Shown here one piece after another: positions 25,707 through 35,460 of a stretch of 64,000 nt of DNA. Every line of letters begins with the position of its first letter. Position 1 is the stretch's first letter. Position numbers and translations under genes: made by a program. The stretch is from Kaistella faecalis (lineage in GTDB: Bacteria; Bacteroidota; Bacteroidia; Flavobacteriales; Weeksellaceae). The DNA is taken from NCBI RefSeq assembly GCF_019195395.1, contig NZ_CP078067.1, positions 1,503,783 to 1,567,782 of the forward strand, given 5' to 3'. The notes under the pieces were generated by a model. The model was given only the letters and a program-made list of their open reading frames with translations. It had not been told where the DNA came from and did not search any database.

Positions 25707-27248
25707 TTAAATCTTAGAAAGCAAATTTCTGAAATTCGTTTTCTCGTCAATGATTCTTCGCAAATCGGCTACGGGAACTCTTTCCTGCTTCATTGTGTCG
25801 CGGTCTCTTAAAGTAACCGTGTTGTCCACTAAAGAATCGTGATCGATCGTGATGCAGAAAGGCGTTCCAATCGCATCCTGGCGTCTGTAACGTTTTCCGA
25901 TGCTGTCTTTGTCTTCATAAATCACGTTGAAATCAAATTTCAGATCGTTAAAGATTTTCTCACCATATTCACCTAAACCGTCTTTTTTCATCAAAGGTAA
26001 AATCGCCGCTTTTACCGGAGCCAAAGCCGGTGGAAGCGAAAGAACTGTTCTTTCCGAACCGTCTTCCAGAACTTCCTCTTTCAGTGAATTCGAGAAAATC
26101 GCAAGGAACAAACGGTCTAAACCTACAGAAGTTTCCACCACATAAGGAATGTAGTTTTCATTTCTTTCGGAATCGAAATACTGTAATTTCCGGCCCGAGA
26201 ATTTCTCGTGCGCTTTTAAATCGAAATCTGTGCGGGAGTGAATTCCTTCCAGTTCTTTAAATCCGAATGGGAACTTGAATTCAATATCTGCCGCAGCATT
26301 TGCGTAGTGAGCTAATTTTTCGTGGTCGTGGAATTTATAGTTTTCTGCGCCCAAACCTAAAGCCAAATGCCAGTTCAGACGTTTTTGTTTCCATTCTTCG
26401 TAGAAACCAAGTTCGGTTCCCGGCGGTACAAAAAACTGCATTTCCATCTGTTCGAATTCCCTCATTCTGAAGATAAACTGTCTCGCCACGATCTCATTTC
26501 TAAAGGCTTTACCAATCTGAGCGATTCCGAAAGGTAATTTATGACGCGAAGTTTTCTGAACATTCAGGAAGTTCACGAAAATCCCCTGTGCAGTTTCCGG
26601 TCTAAGATATAAATCGGTTGCAGAATCTGCAGAAGCGCCGAGTTTCGTTCCAAACATTAAGTTGAACTGACGGACATCGGTCCAGTTTTTAGAACCTGTA
26701 TCCGGATCAGCGATTTCCAGCTCTTCGATTAAAGCTTTTACATCCGCTAAATCTTCATTTTCCAAAGATTTTGCCATTCTCGAAAGGATGGTTTTCTGTT
26801 TTTCTCTGTATTCTAAAACGCGTCCGTTTGTGGTTTCAAATTCATTTTTATCGAAAGCATCACCGAATCTTTTCGCGGCTTTTTCAATTTCTTTCTGTGC
26901 TTTTTCTTCAAGTTTCGCACAGTAATCTTCCAACAGAACATCGGCTCTGAAACGTTTTTTCGAATCTTTATTGTCGATTAAAGGATCATTAAAGGCGTCA
27001 ACGTGACCGGAAGCTTTCCAAATCGTCGGATGCATGAAAATCGCAGAATCAATTCCCACAATATTTTCATTCATCTGAACCATTGCTTTCCACCAATATT
27101 GCTTGATGTTGTTTTTCAGTTCCGCACCATTCTGTCCGTAATCGTAAATCGCTGATAGTCCGTCATATATCTCACTCGAAGGAAAAATAAAACCATATTC
27201 TTTCGCATGTGAAATCAGTTTTTTGAAAACATCTTCCTGTTTAGCCAT
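25707..27248 (-). CDS. glyS: Glycyl-tRNA synthetase (dimeric type)
   Basis: A 513-residue class II synthetase of the homodimeric (eukaryote-like, GlyQS) form found in Bacteroidetes. Class II motifs are visible: motif 2 RNEIVARQFIFRMREFEQMEMQ in the middle and motif 3 near SVGLDRLFLAIF, with the C-terminal anticodon-binding domain (from about 410). I start at MAKQEDV (27248) rather than the seven-codon-longer ATG because that is the family's conserved N-terminus. Confidence 0.95.
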   Translation of the reverse strand: MAKQEDVFKKLISHAKEYGFIFPSSEIYDGLSAIYDYGQNGAELKNNIKQYWWKAMVQMNENIVGIDSAIFMHPTIWKASGHVDAFNDPLIDNKDSKKRFRADVLLEDYCAKLEEKAQKEIEKAAKRFGDAFDKNEFETTNGRVLEYREKQKTILSRMAKSLENEDLADVKALIEELEIADPDTGSKNWTDVRQFNLMFGTKLGASADSATDLYLRPETAQGIFVNFLNVQKTSRHKLPFGIAQIGKAFRNEIVARQFIFRMREFEQMEMQFFVPPGTELGFYEEWKQKRLNWHLALGLGAENYKFHDHEKLAHYANAAADIEFKFPFGFKELEGIHSRTDFDLKAHEKFSGRKLQYFDSERNENYIPYVVETSVGLDRLFLAIFSNSLKEEVLEDGSERTVLSLPPALAPVKAAILPLMKKDGLGEYGEKIFNDLKFDFNVIYEDKDSIGKRYRRQDAIGTPFCITIDHDSLVDNTVTLRDRDTMKQERVPVADLRRIIDEKTNFRNLLSKI

Positions 27249-27309
27249 CGTTTTTAAGTATTTGTGCAAAAATAGTGAATTTTACTCATAAAATTGGGTC
27301 GAATATTCA

Positions 27310-27387
27310 GGAGCCGGGAACCTGCTCTCCGCTGTATCTTTTGCTCCGCTCCGCTCCGCAAAAAGGATGCCGCTGCGATCAGGGCTA
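27310..27387 (+). repeat. Dispersed intergenic repeat, copy A
   Basis: GGAGCCGGGAACC, then TCCGCTGTATCTTTTGC, a GCTCCGCTCCGCTCCGC loop, GCAAAAAGGATGCCGCTGC and GATCAGGGCTA. Inner arms ATCTTTTGC and GCAAAAAGGAT can pair. It lies between the divergent glyS and pyrD genes, upstream of both. Confidence 0.75.
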
Positions 27388-27450
27388 TTTGGGTGTAGAT
27401 TTCGTTAGAAAGTTTGCTGACAAATCCTTAAATTTGCTAAACTTTTCTCC

Positions 27451-28461
27451 ATGTACAAATCCTTCATCCGCCCGATTCTCTTCAAATTCGATCCTGAAGA
27501 AGTTCATTATCTTACTTTTTCATTATTAAAGAATTTCTCATTTCTCACTAAACTGTTTTTCCCGAAACCATTAGAAGACAAAAGGCTGGAAAGAGAAGTT
27601 TTCGGCCTGAAATTCAAAAATCCGGTTGGGTTGGCTGCAGGTTTTGATAAGGATGCGAAAATGTTCAGTGAACTTTCAGATCTTGGATTTGGTTTTATTG
27701 AAATCGGAACTTTAACCCAAAAACCGCAGGATGGAAATCCTAAAAAAAGATTGTTCCGCCTGAAAGAAGATTCTGCCATCATCAACCGGATGGGTTTCAA
27801 TAATGGCGGAGTAGACGCGGCGGTAGAAAGATTAAAGAAAAATAAAAACGTGCTGATCGGCGGAAATATCGGGAAAAACAAAGTGACGCCAAACGAAGAA
27901 GCCGTCAACGATTATATCATCTGTTTCGAAAAACTTTTTCCTTATGTTGATTACTTTGTAGTAAACGTAAGTTCTCCGAACACGCCAAATCTCCGTGCTT
28001 TGCAGGAAAAAGAACCTTTGACGAAACTTTTAAGTGAACTGCAGGAACTCAATTCAAAAAGAGAAAAACAAAAACCAATTCTTCTGAAAATCGCGCCGGA
28101 TTTAACAGATGAACAGCTTTTAGATATTATCGATATTGTAAACGATACCAAAATTGCCGGAGTTATCGCAACAAACACTACACTTTCCCGTGAAGGTTTG
28201 GTTTCCAATAACAAAGATGAAACGGGTGGGCTTTCAGGAAAACCTTTAGCGAAGCGTTCCACGGAAGTCATTAGATTTCTTTCAGAAAAAAGTGAAAAAG
28301 CTTTCCCGATCATCGGTGTGGGCGGCATTCATTCTGCGGAAGATGCGCTTGAAAAACTGGAAGCCGGAGCAAGTTTAATTCAGCTTTATACCGGATTTAT
28401 TTATGAAGGCCCGCAGCTGATTCATGATATCAACAAAAAACTGCTGCAGACCATTAAATAG
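27451..28461 (+). CDS. pyrD: Dihydroorotate dehydrogenase (quinone-dependent, class 2)
   Basis: A 336-residue FMN enzyme of pyrimidine synthesis, oxidising dihydroorotate with quinone at the inner membrane. Class 2 features: an N-terminal membrane-associating helix region (about 1-45, [15 protein letters not shown]), [20 protein letters not shown] and GGNIGKNK. The catalytic Ser of [10 protein letters not shown] and the FMN-binding [11 protein letters not shown] follow. A TAAATTTG box at 27429-27436 is a possible promoter -7 element 15 bases before the ATG. Confidence 0.95.
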   Translation: MYKSFIRPILFKFDPEEVHYLTFSLLKNFSFLTKLFFPKPLEDKRLEREVFGLKFKNPVGLAAGFDKDAKMFSELSDLGFGFIEIGTLTQKPQDGNPKKRLFRLKEDSAIINRMGFNNGGVDAAVERLKKNKNVLIGGNIGKNKVTPNEEAVNDYIICFEKLFPYVDYFVVNVSSPNTPNLRALQEKEPLTKLLSELQELNSKREKQKPILLKIAPDLTDEQLLDIIDIVNDTKIAGVIATNTTLSREGLVSNNKDETGGLSGKPLAKRSTEVIRFLSEKSEKAFPIIGVGGIHSAEDALEKLEAGASLIQLYTGFIYEGPQLIHDINKKLLQTIK

Positions 28462-28499
28462 AAATTTAAGAACTGTAAACGTTCAGTAAAAACTTTAAA

Positions 28500-29000
28500 T
28501 TAAAAATTGTAGGTGAGCGCTAATCCCTCTCTGGTAAAATCAAACTGATAATACTGCGCTTTTGGAGCAAATTTATTCTCAGTTTCAACTCCTTTTTTTA
28601 CTTTGTTTTTTCCAATCACCGCAAGTGGAATCGCAACGGCCACAACGCCAATGCCGACTCCTACCAGCGTCCAGCCGGGTTTACTTGTTTTTACTTTAGT
28701 GAAATTACCCGTATTAGGATTGTAAATGTTTGCGCTTTTTTCCTGAGTCAGTGCGTTCGGAAGTCCGGCACCGATGAGTAAACCACCGCTAAAGCCCATA
28801 ATATTTGCAATGGTTCTGTAAGTTCGTCCTTCCTGAATATAATTTTTAGCAACTGGATTTGTAAATTTGGTTTTGTACTCGGAGAGCTTATAACTTACTC
28901 CTTCTTTTTCGAATTTCTTAGCGCTTTTACTGAGTTTGATCTCTTGTGAGAAGGAAAAGCTGAATAGTAATGCTGCGAAAAAAGTAAATATTTTTACCAT
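28500..29000 (-). CDS. Exported hypothetical protein
   Basis: A 166-residue protein with a signal peptide (KIFTFFAALLFSFSFSQ) and two later hydrophobic Gly-rich segments (MGFSGGLLIGAGL near 70 and GWTLVGVGIGVVAVAIPLAVIG near 112). The C-terminus (YQFDFTREGLALTYNF) ends in Phe like many outer-membrane proteins. I do not recognise it. It is downstream of the DUF445 gene on the same strand, with 43 bases between. Confidence 0.7.
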   Translation of the reverse strand: MVKIFTFFAALLFSFSFSQEIKLSKSAKKFEKEGVSYKLSEYKTKFTNPVAKNYIQEGRTYRTIANIMGFSGGLLIGAGLPNALTQEKSANIYNPNTGNFTKVKTSKPGWTLVGVGIGVVAVAIPLAVIGKNKVKKGVETENKFAPKAQYYQFDFTREGLALTYNF

Positions 29001-29043
29001 GAATTTTTTTTACTAAAATAGTTAAAATTCTGAGCTGTGAAAG

Positions 29044-30288
29044 TTAAATAAAAAAATTCGCGATGGTATAAATAACTAATCCCACCAAACCGCCGACTAA
29101 AGTCCCGTTAACGCGGATAAACTGAAGATCTTTTCCTACTTCAAGTTCCAGCTTTTCGCTGAGTTCTTTTCCTTTCCAGTTTCCTACCGTTGAACTGATA
29201 AGGTTTCCGGCGAGGTGCGTGTTTTTCAGGATATATTTATATGCCGTAACGCGAACCCAGTGATCGATTTTGTTTTGAAATTTTTCGTCGGTTTTGAGAT
29301 TGTCGGCAAGTTCCGACAGGTTTTTCTTGATATATTTTTTTAAGGTGGAATTTTCCTCTTCTAGCTCTTTCGACAGCGATTTTTGGATAGAATTCCAAAT
29401 GTCCTTCGAATACTGATGAAGTTTGTCTTCTTTCAGAAAATCATTTTTAATCCCGCGGAATTCTTCGGCCCATTTTTCTTCGGTTTGAATTTCATGAGAG
29501 AAAGCATAGAGTTTTTGAGTGATCTCAGTCCGCAGAGAATGGTTTTGATCAATTTCAACTTCTTCAAAAAATGTTGAAAGGCCGTTGGTTATTTTTTCAG
29601 CGATCGTATCATCTACAAATTTTGGAATGAGGAAATAGCTTTCCTTTTTTACGCGGTCTTTCACGATTTCCTGATGTTGAAGGACGTAATCCTTGATCTG
29701 TTTTGAAAGATTGGTGATCATTCTCTGATGGTCGTTTTTATCAAGAACGTATTCAAGTCCATTGCCTACAATCTGGTTAATTTTCAGATCGTCAGTCATT
29801 TCTTTTGCCTTATTTCCAATGAAATTTACTACTACAGTATCATCGAGTTTATGAAGAATATCCAAAACGATATTGGAAAGTTCCTTTACCAGATTCTCCT
29901 GATTTCTTTGTTTGGAAAGCCAGTCTCCAACGAAATGTGAAATTTTCAGTTTCTGAATATATGGCCGGATGTTTTGTGGAGAAAGAAAGTTGGAGACCAC
30001 AAAATTGCCGAGATTGTCGCCAATGCGTTCTTTACTGTTTTCAATCAGATTAGTGTGCGGAATTTTTAAACCCAAAGGATAATTGAAAAGTGCTGTAACC
30101 GCAAACCAGTCGGCCAAAGCGCCTACCATTGCAGCTTCGGAAAAAGCTCTGATATATCCGATCCAGTGAGCCGGATTTTTCTTTTCAAGAATAGTCATGA
30201 TTACAAAAATAACAGCCATCAAAACAAAAAGTCCTGTCGCAAACGTCTTGTATTTCCAGAGCTGTTTTTTTTTCTCTTCGTCGTTCAT
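29044..30288 (-). CDS. DUF445 family membrane protein
   Basis: A 414-residue protein. N-terminal helices at about 14-33 and 45-70 (with the conserved AALADWFAVTALF segment) precede a long charged helical middle domain, and a C-terminal helix (TLVGGLVGLVIYTIANFF) closes it. DUF445/YjiN proteins are inner-membrane proteins of unknown function. It is divergent from msrB. Confidence 0.85.
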   Translation of the reverse strand: MNDEEKKKQLWKYKTFATGLFVLMAVIFVIMTILEKKNPAHWIGYIRAFSEAAMVGALADWFAVTALFNYPLGLKIPHTNLIENSKERIGDNLGNFVVSNFLSPQNIRPYIQKLKISHFVGDWLSKQRNQENLVKELSNIVLDILHKLDDTVVVNFIGNKAKEMTDDLKINQIVGNGLEYVLDKNDHQRMITNLSKQIKDYVLQHQEIVKDRVKKESYFLIPKFVDDTIAEKITNGLSTFFEEVEIDQNHSLRTEITQKLYAFSHEIQTEEKWAEEFRGIKNDFLKEDKLHQYSKDIWNSIQKSLSKELEEENSTLKKYIKKNLSELADNLKTDEKFQNKIDHWVRVTAYKYILKNTHLAGNLISSTVGNWKGKELSEKLELEVGKDLQFIRVNGTLVGGLVGLVIYTIANFFI

Positions 30289-30361
30289 TGTATCAAATTT
30301 ACTAATTTTGAATTCTAATTCATCTCAAATACTAATTATGATTAAAAAGAGTTTTTAAAAG

Positions 30362-30892
30362 ATGAAAATTATAATTTCAATGCTGATGCTCATTTCACTG
30401 CAAATGTGTTCTCAGGTAAAACAACCTCAAAATACCGAAGTAATGGAAAATTCCACAACAAAAAACAATCCATATTATTCCCGGACGGACCGAAGTAAAC
30501 TGAAGATCTCTAACTCTGAATGGAAAAAAATTCTTTCACCCGATTTGTATGCAATTGCAAGAGAAGCCGATACAGAAAGACCTTTTACAGGGAAATACAA
30601 TGAATTTGACGAACTAGGCGATTATTATTGTGCGGTTTGCGGAAATCATCTTTTCCGTTCAGATTCTAAATTCTCATCCACCTGCGGATGGCCGAGCTTC
30701 TTTGAAGCTGATAAGGAAGGAACAGCGTATAAACGCGACTCGTCCCACGGAATGGAAAGGATAGAGGTGCTTTGTAAGCGTTGCGATTCGCATTTGGGAC
30801 ACGTTTTCAATGACGGACCGCCGCCAACAGGAACCAGATACTGTATGAATTCTGTTAGTTTAGAGTTCGTAGGGGATTCAGAGAAAAAATAA
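30362..30892 (+). CDS. msrB: Exported methionine-R-sulfoxide reductase MsrB
   Basis: A 176-residue MsrB with an N-terminal export signal; the sequence LQMCSQ looks like a lipobox, so it may be a lipoprotein acting in the envelope. The MsrB core has both zinc CxxC pairs (CAVCGN and CKRCDS), HLGHVFNDGP, and the catalytic Cys in RYCMNSVSL. It repairs the R form of oxidised methionine in proteins. Confidence 0.93.
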   Translation: MKIIISMLMLISLQMCSQVKQPQNTEVMENSTTKNNPYYSRTDRSKLKISNSEWKKILSPDLYAIAREADTERPFTGKYNEFDELGDYYCAVCGNHLFRSDSKFSSTCGWPSFFEADKEGTAYKRDSSHGMERIEVLCKRCDSHLGHVFNDGPPPTGTRYCMNSVSLEFVGDSEKK

Positions 30893-30893
30893 A

Positions 30894-30930
30894 AAAATTG
30901 CGGAACTTTTGATTCCGCAATTTTTATTTT
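30894..30930. terminator. Bidirectional terminator between msrB and the HG/HRC lipoprotein gene
   Basis: AATTGCGGAA and TTCCGCAATT form a 10-bp stem flanked by A runs on one side and T runs on the other, so it can end transcription from both sides. Confidence 0.85.
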
Positions 30931-30943
30931 AAACAATTAATCT

Positions 30944-31417
30944 TTAAATCAAAGGCGCTCCCACCTGCAGATCGCATCGGTGATGAGGTTCACCATGCGC
31001 CGGATTTAATGCCGGTTTTGGCCCTAAAGCTGACGTTGAGGAAACCGATGGTGCCGGTGCAGCTGAAGGTGAAATAGGATTGGTATTGAAATTATTACTT
31101 ACCGGTGCCTGCTGCGGAACAACCTGAGGTGCTGCGGCCTGAACCGGTGCAGGACTGTCGAGCGGTGCGCCTACCTGAATGTCGCAACGGTGATAGGGTT
31201 CACCATGAGCGGGATTTAATGCGGGTCTGTTTACGTCTGTGGAAGTGGTTACCGTTGCAGAATTCTGGGCAGTAGCATCAGTTGCAGCAGTATTTTCTCC
31301 CGCTGGAGCCGCAGTTGCTTCTGACGTGGCTTTAGTTTGAGATTCTGTTGCTTTTGTGTTTTTGCACGAAACTGTAAAAGCTGCGGCTGCAAAAAGCAAT
31401 AATGATATTTTTTTCAT
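30944..31417 (-). CDS. Lipoprotein with duplicated NPAHGEPxHRCD motif
   Basis: A 157-residue lipoprotein (signal KKISLLLFAAAAFTVSC, Cys18). Most of it is Ala/Pro/Thr-rich linker. Two near-identical blocks of about 22 residues stand at 65-86 and 135-156, the second at the extreme C-terminus: ALNPAHGEPYHRCDIQVGAPL and ALNPAHGEPHHRCDLQVGAPL. Each contains two or three His and one Cys, which suggests a metal-binding unit. It is last in a minus-strand operon after the HMA receptor and HYC_CC_PP genes, 20 bases past the receptor stop. The motif is familiar to me from other Bacteroidetes but has no function I can name. Confidence 0.8.
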   Translation of the reverse strand: MKKISLLLFAAAAFTVSCKNTKATESQTKATSEATAAPAGENTAATDATAQNSATVTTSTDVNRPALNPAHGEPYHRCDIQVGAPLDSPAPVQAAAPQVVPQQAPVSNNFNTNPISPSAAPAPSVSSTSALGPKPALNPAHGEPHHRCDLQVGAPLI

Positions 31418-31437
31418 AAGAATTGATTTAATTTTTT

Positions 31438-34110
31438 CTAAAACGAAACATCCAGACCAAGATACACATTTGCCGGCATAATCGGGGCATACACCATTCC
31501 GCCGTCGAAATAATCGCCAAATGGATTCTTCGCGTCAATAATCGGCTGGTCCTGTGTATAGCTTGTCAGGTTTTCTCCACCCAAATATACACGAATATTT
31601 TTATTGAAGTTTCTTGAAATCTGTGCATTCAAAGTCGCAAAGGAATCAGAATATTCAGGAAGTCTGAATTCTGCAGGATTTGCATTTAAATTGGGTAATT
31701 TCTGCTTTCCCACAAGCTGTAGTGTCGTATCAAAACTCCAGAAAGCACCTCTGTCATTTTTATCAGTAGCATACGACGCATTAAAGAAGCCCCGGTTTTT
31801 TGCCATAAATGGGATCTCTCTTTTTCCTCCTGAATAATCGGCCTGAACATCATAATATTTGTAGGCTAAACGAAGTTCAAGATTTTTTGCAGGAGTAAAG
31901 TCGAGCTGAGTTTGAAAACTGTTTGCATACGAAGTTCCGTCAAGATTATAAAACACAATTTTGTTTGGAGAGATGTCCAGATCTGCCAAAACCTGATCCT
32001 GGAAATCGGTTCTGAAAAAATCCGCAACCAATGTCGCTTTTCTGTTGAACAATTTAAATTCCTGCTGAAGGCTGGCTCCGTAATTCCAGGCAATCTCTGG
32101 CTTCAAGTCATAAATGTTTCCGCCGTTTCCTAAGATTTCAATCTGGCGGTTTGAAGCAAAATACTGTTGATTTTCTGCAAAAATATTGGCCGTTCTGAAC
32201 CCTTTTCCTGCGGAAAGTCTCAGAATTGTTTTCGGAGAAATATCGTATTTAAAATTAAGTCTTGGGGTAAACTGTGTTCCGGCAAGGTTGTGAAAATCTG
32301 TTCTTGCTCCGGCCACCAAAGTGTATTTTAAACCGGTTAAAGTATATTCAAAGAATACTCCGGGAATAGTTTCTGTCCTCTGAAAATTCTGAGTTAGATA
32401 GTTTTCATCAAAATCATCATACAGGAAACTTGCTCCGGTTTTGTATTTATGATTGGTATTTCCGAAAATACTTTCAAATATTAAATTGGAATAAAAGGTT
32501 TTCTGATTTCCCAAATAATTTCTGTTTCCAAAAAAACTGTCCTGCTGATGATAGGTGAACTGATTCATCCATCCGATACTTTGATAAGGTTTTCCTTTAA
32601 AAACGTATCCTGTTTTATTCCAAATGTCGAATTTAGAAATGTCAATTCCCACTCCGTAAAAGCTTTGCTGTGAACGGTCTGTATTTTTATCGAAATCTGT
32701 CTGACCGCCGAATCTTTCATCTTTAACGAAACTTATTCCGAAATGTGTCCCCAAACCTGAGTGTTCCAAATCATTGTAATTCAGCAAATAAGATGCATTA
32801 ATCTGGTTTCCTGTCGGTTGGTCTAAGAAACCGTCGTCATTCGTGTCCATCTTTGCTAAAGTGGCATTTCCGTGCAGAAGTACCGACTGGTTCCAGTGGT
32901 CCGTAAGTTGGGTAGTTGAGGTGATATTGGATTCAAATCTCCCATTGATGTCTCCGAAAAAATTGATGGCAGTTTCGGGTTTTTCCTGCATTTTTAAAAG
33001 TTCGGTATTGATTTGTCCGGTAATACTTTCGAAGCCGTTGGTCACGGTGCTTCCTCCTTTCGTAAGCTGAATTCCGCCAATCCATCTGCCGGGAATTAAA
33101 TTCATTCCATAAGGTGACGCCAAACCTCGGATGGAGGGTAGTAATTCTTTAGTTAAAGAGGTGTATTTCTGATCTAAACCCAACATTTTCAACTGTTTGG
33201 TTCCGGTAACGGCGTTGCTGAAAGATACATCAACAGTGGCATTGGTTTCAAAACTTTCAGAAAGGTTACAGCAAGCTGCTTTTAGCAATTCCTTGGAACT
33301 GATATTGAACGTAAGACCCGTTTCTTTTTTGTTAAGTGCTGTAGCCTCAGCCATTTTTATGAGTTTTACTTCTTCAATACTTTTGTCAACATGATCTGCA
33401 TGTTGGGTAAAGTCTTTTTTAGGAGCAGGTACTTCTTCTAGATGGACTAAATCGCTTTTCACGCCCAAAGGCAGGGTGCGGTCATATAAACAGCAATCGG
33501 GAAGATTATTATAAACTGCATCACTTGCTGTGTATTTTTCATTATCATGTCCTACCTCGGCAATCACTTTCAAAACTGCGTCTGCTGATGTTTTTACGGG
33601 ATTGAAACTTAGGGTCACAATTTGGGTTTCAGGATCCCAATTCGCTGAATCTGCGCCGGCGGTTTTTGCAGCTTTTTCAATTCTTGTCTTACACGAAACG
33701 CAGTTTCCTCTTACAAAAAACTGATTTTCCCCTTTTGTAGGTTTGCTCGGTTCTGCATTTGTTACTGTTAGAAAAGAAGGTTCTCTTAGGTAAAGACAAC
33801 ATCCGGGAAGGTTTCTGTACACTTCATCCGTAGCCGAAAATTTTTCGTTGTCGTGACCTACGTCCGCGATTTTTTTTAGAATTTCATCAGAACTTACTTT
33901 TCCCGCATCATATTCTACTGTAAGCTGCTGAGAATCTGAGTTCCAGTTGGCGTAAGTTGCCCCGCTTTTTTTGGCGGTTGTTTCTATTCTTTCTTTACAC
34001 ATTCCACATTCCCCTTTTACTTTAAAGGTTGATTTAGTAATGGTTTGTGAATATAATAAGTTGGATAATAAGAGTGAAAAAGCCACAAGACTTTTTAAAA
34101 ATGTTTTCAT
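31438..34110 (-). CDS. TonB-dependent receptor with two N-terminal HMA domains
   Basis: An 890-residue outer-membrane receptor. After the signal peptide (1-21) there are two tandem heavy-metal-associated domains of about 80 residues, each with a CxxC (Cys35/Cys38 and Cys137/Cys140), a VGHDNEK motif and a LPxCCLY tail (CC at 104-105 and 206-207). Residues 265-395 hold a third CC pair and a plug domain (LPSIRGLASPYGMNLIPGRWI); the rest is a 22-strand-type barrel ending PANVYLGLDVSF. It most likely imports or detoxifies a thiophilic metal such as copper, with the HMA domains capturing it in the periplasm. The metal is inference. Confidence 0.9.
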   Translation of the reverse strand: MKTFLKSLVAFSLLLSNLLYSQTITKSTFKVKGECGMCKERIETTAKKSGATYANWNSDSQQLTVEYDAGKVSSDEILKKIADVGHDNEKFSATDEVYRNLPGCCLYLREPSFLTVTNAEPSKPTKGENQFFVRGNCVSCKTRIEKAAKTAGADSANWDPETQIVTLSFNPVKTSADAVLKVIAEVGHDNEKYTASDAVYNNLPDCCLYDRTLPLGVKSDLVHLEEVPAPKKDFTQHADHVDKSIEEVKLIKMAEATALNKKETGLTFNISSKELLKAACCNLSESFETNATVDVSFSNAVTGTKQLKMLGLDQKYTSLTKELLPSIRGLASPYGMNLIPGRWIGGIQLTKGGSTVTNGFESITGQINTELLKMQEKPETAINFFGDINGRFESNITSTTQLTDHWNQSVLLHGNATLAKMDTNDDGFLDQPTGNQINASYLLNYNDLEHSGLGTHFGISFVKDERFGGQTDFDKNTDRSQQSFYGVGIDISKFDIWNKTGYVFKGKPYQSIGWMNQFTYHQQDSFFGNRNYLGNQKTFYSNLIFESIFGNTNHKYKTGASFLYDDFDENYLTQNFQRTETIPGVFFEYTLTGLKYTLVAGARTDFHNLAGTQFTPRLNFKYDISPKTILRLSAGKGFRTANIFAENQQYFASNRQIEILGNGGNIYDLKPEIAWNYGASLQQEFKLFNRKATLVADFFRTDFQDQVLADLDISPNKIVFYNLDGTSYANSFQTQLDFTPAKNLELRLAYKYYDVQADYSGGKREIPFMAKNRGFFNASYATDKNDRGAFWSFDTTLQLVGKQKLPNLNANPAEFRLPEYSDSFATLNAQISRNFNKNIRVYLGGENLTSYTQDQPIIDAKNPFGDYFDGGMVYAPIMPANVYLGLDVSF

Positions 34111-34176
34111 TTTTTAAAATATATTAATTTAATAAAGTGAGCCAAAAGCACATACTTTAGGCTGTGAGTCAATAAA

Positions 34177-34554
34177 TTAAGCTATTTTTGGCGGTTGCCA
34201 GATGTTATGAAAACTTGAGGAAAAAAAAGAAATTTCGTAATTGAATTTCAGCTGATGAGTGAGAAGAACTTTATCTGCCGACTGGTATGCATCAGAAAGG
34301 TAAAGATTCAGAACAAAATTCACTGAACACGAATGACAGTTCGAGCAGTCATTGCTGCAAGTATTTTTCTCCGATGTTCCCGAAGGACTCTCCGAATGGC
34401 AGGATGTTGTTTTTTCAGTTTTGCAACAGTCATCTTTCTTCGCTTTTTTGTCGCAGCATTCCATTTTCGCATCCTGTGCAAAAAGGGTCTGCGTTGGAAG
34501 AATAAAAACTCCCAAACCAAAAATTATTAAAAAGATTTTTAACGTTCTTAACAT
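34177..34554 (-). CDS. HYC_CC_PP family Cys-rich exported protein
   Basis: A 125-residue exported protein (signal 1-26) with a Cys-rich middle: ECCDKKAKKDDCC, then SCHSES and NCHSCS, 11 Cys in all in residues 33-82. The C-terminus ends WQPPKIA, the PP part of the family name. These proteins occur upstream of HMA/TonB receptors in Bacteroidetes. First gene of the metal operon here. It probably binds a thiophilic metal; this is inference from composition and context. Confidence 0.82.
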   Translation of the reverse strand: MLRTLKIFLIIFGLGVFILPTQTLFAQDAKMECCDKKAKKDDCCKTEKTTSCHSESPSGTSEKNTCSNDCSNCHSCSVNFVLNLYLSDAYQSADKVLLTHQLKFNYEISFFSSSFHNIWQPPKIA

Positions 34555-34696
34555 CTGAAAGCAAAATTACAAAAATAATTCTGAACTAGAGGCGAGTTAA
34601 AGTTTCTTAAAAAACAGTTAAAAAAAGCAGTTGCAACGATCTGATAACTAATTAACTGTATTTTTGCCGGGTCAAATTTATTTAACATAATACAGA

Positions 34697-35455
34697 ATGA
34701 AGAAAGTCCTTTTATCACTGGTTACCGTCCTCTTTTTTGCAACATCGTTTTATACGCTCGATTCAACAAAGGAAACAATACCAGAAACTCCCAATAAAAA
34801 AACCTCCCTACCGATACTAAAAAAATCAACTTTAAGAGAAGATAACTCAGCAGATATTTACAATGCTATCAGTTTTGAAAACAGCAATACATTGAATCCC
34901 GAAGTTTTTAATAAGGCGTTTTTAGGTTTCAACAATCTTAAGAAAGCCGATAAACTTCCTGAAACTTCAAATTTAATCAGTATCGTCGATTTTTCACTTT
35001 CATCAACACAAAAGCGCCTTTGGGTAATTGATTTGGAGAAGAAAGTTGTAGTTTTCAATTCGTTGGTTGCGCACGGAAAAAATACGGGAGAAGAATTTGC
35101 ACAGAAATTTTCGAACACCGAAAGTTCTTACCAAAGCAGCCTTGGTTTTTACATTACCGAAAGTACGTACAACGGCAGCAACGGATATTCCCTCAAGCTT
35201 TTAGGGATGGATCCGGGTTATAATGATGCGGCTCTGCAAAGAGCGATCGTGATGCATGGAGCAGATTACGTGAGTGAAGATTTCATCAAATCTCAAAAAA
35301 GAATTGGCAGAAGCTGGGGTTGCCCAGCAGTTCCCAGAGCTTTGGCAGAACCGATCATCAATACAATAAAGGGTAAAAACCTGTTGTTTATTTATTATCC
35401 TGATCAGCAATATCTTTCAAAATCTGAGTGGCTGAAAAACAGCGAAACGATCTAA
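34697..35455 (+). CDS. Exported murein L,D-transpeptidase family protein
   Basis: A 252-residue protein with a signal peptide (KKVLLSLVTVLFFATSFY). The C-terminal domain (about 95-245) is a YkuD-like L,D-transpeptidase/murein-binding domain: IVMHGADYVSED supplies the catalytic His and RSWGCPAVP the catalytic Cys (near residue 208). It would crosslink or modify peptidoglycan in the periplasm. It is divergent from the HYC_CC_PP gene. Confidence 0.88.
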   Translation: MKKVLLSLVTVLFFATSFYTLDSTKETIPETPNKKTSLPILKKSTLREDNSADIYNAISFENSNTLNPEVFNKAFLGFNNLKKADKLPETSNLISIVDFSLSSTQKRLWVIDLEKKVVVFNSLVAHGKNTGEEFAQKFSNTESSYQSSLGFYITESTYNGSNGYSLKLLGMDPGYNDAALQRAIVMHGADYVSEDFIKSQKRIGRSWGCPAVPRALAEPIINTIKGKNLLFIYYPDQQYLSKSEWLKNSETI

Positions 35456-35460
35456 AAGAA

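Noticed and set aside
27275-27529. 84-codon ORF over repeat copy A and the pyrD start
   Set aside because: It is formed mostly by the repeat and overlaps pyrD in another frame.
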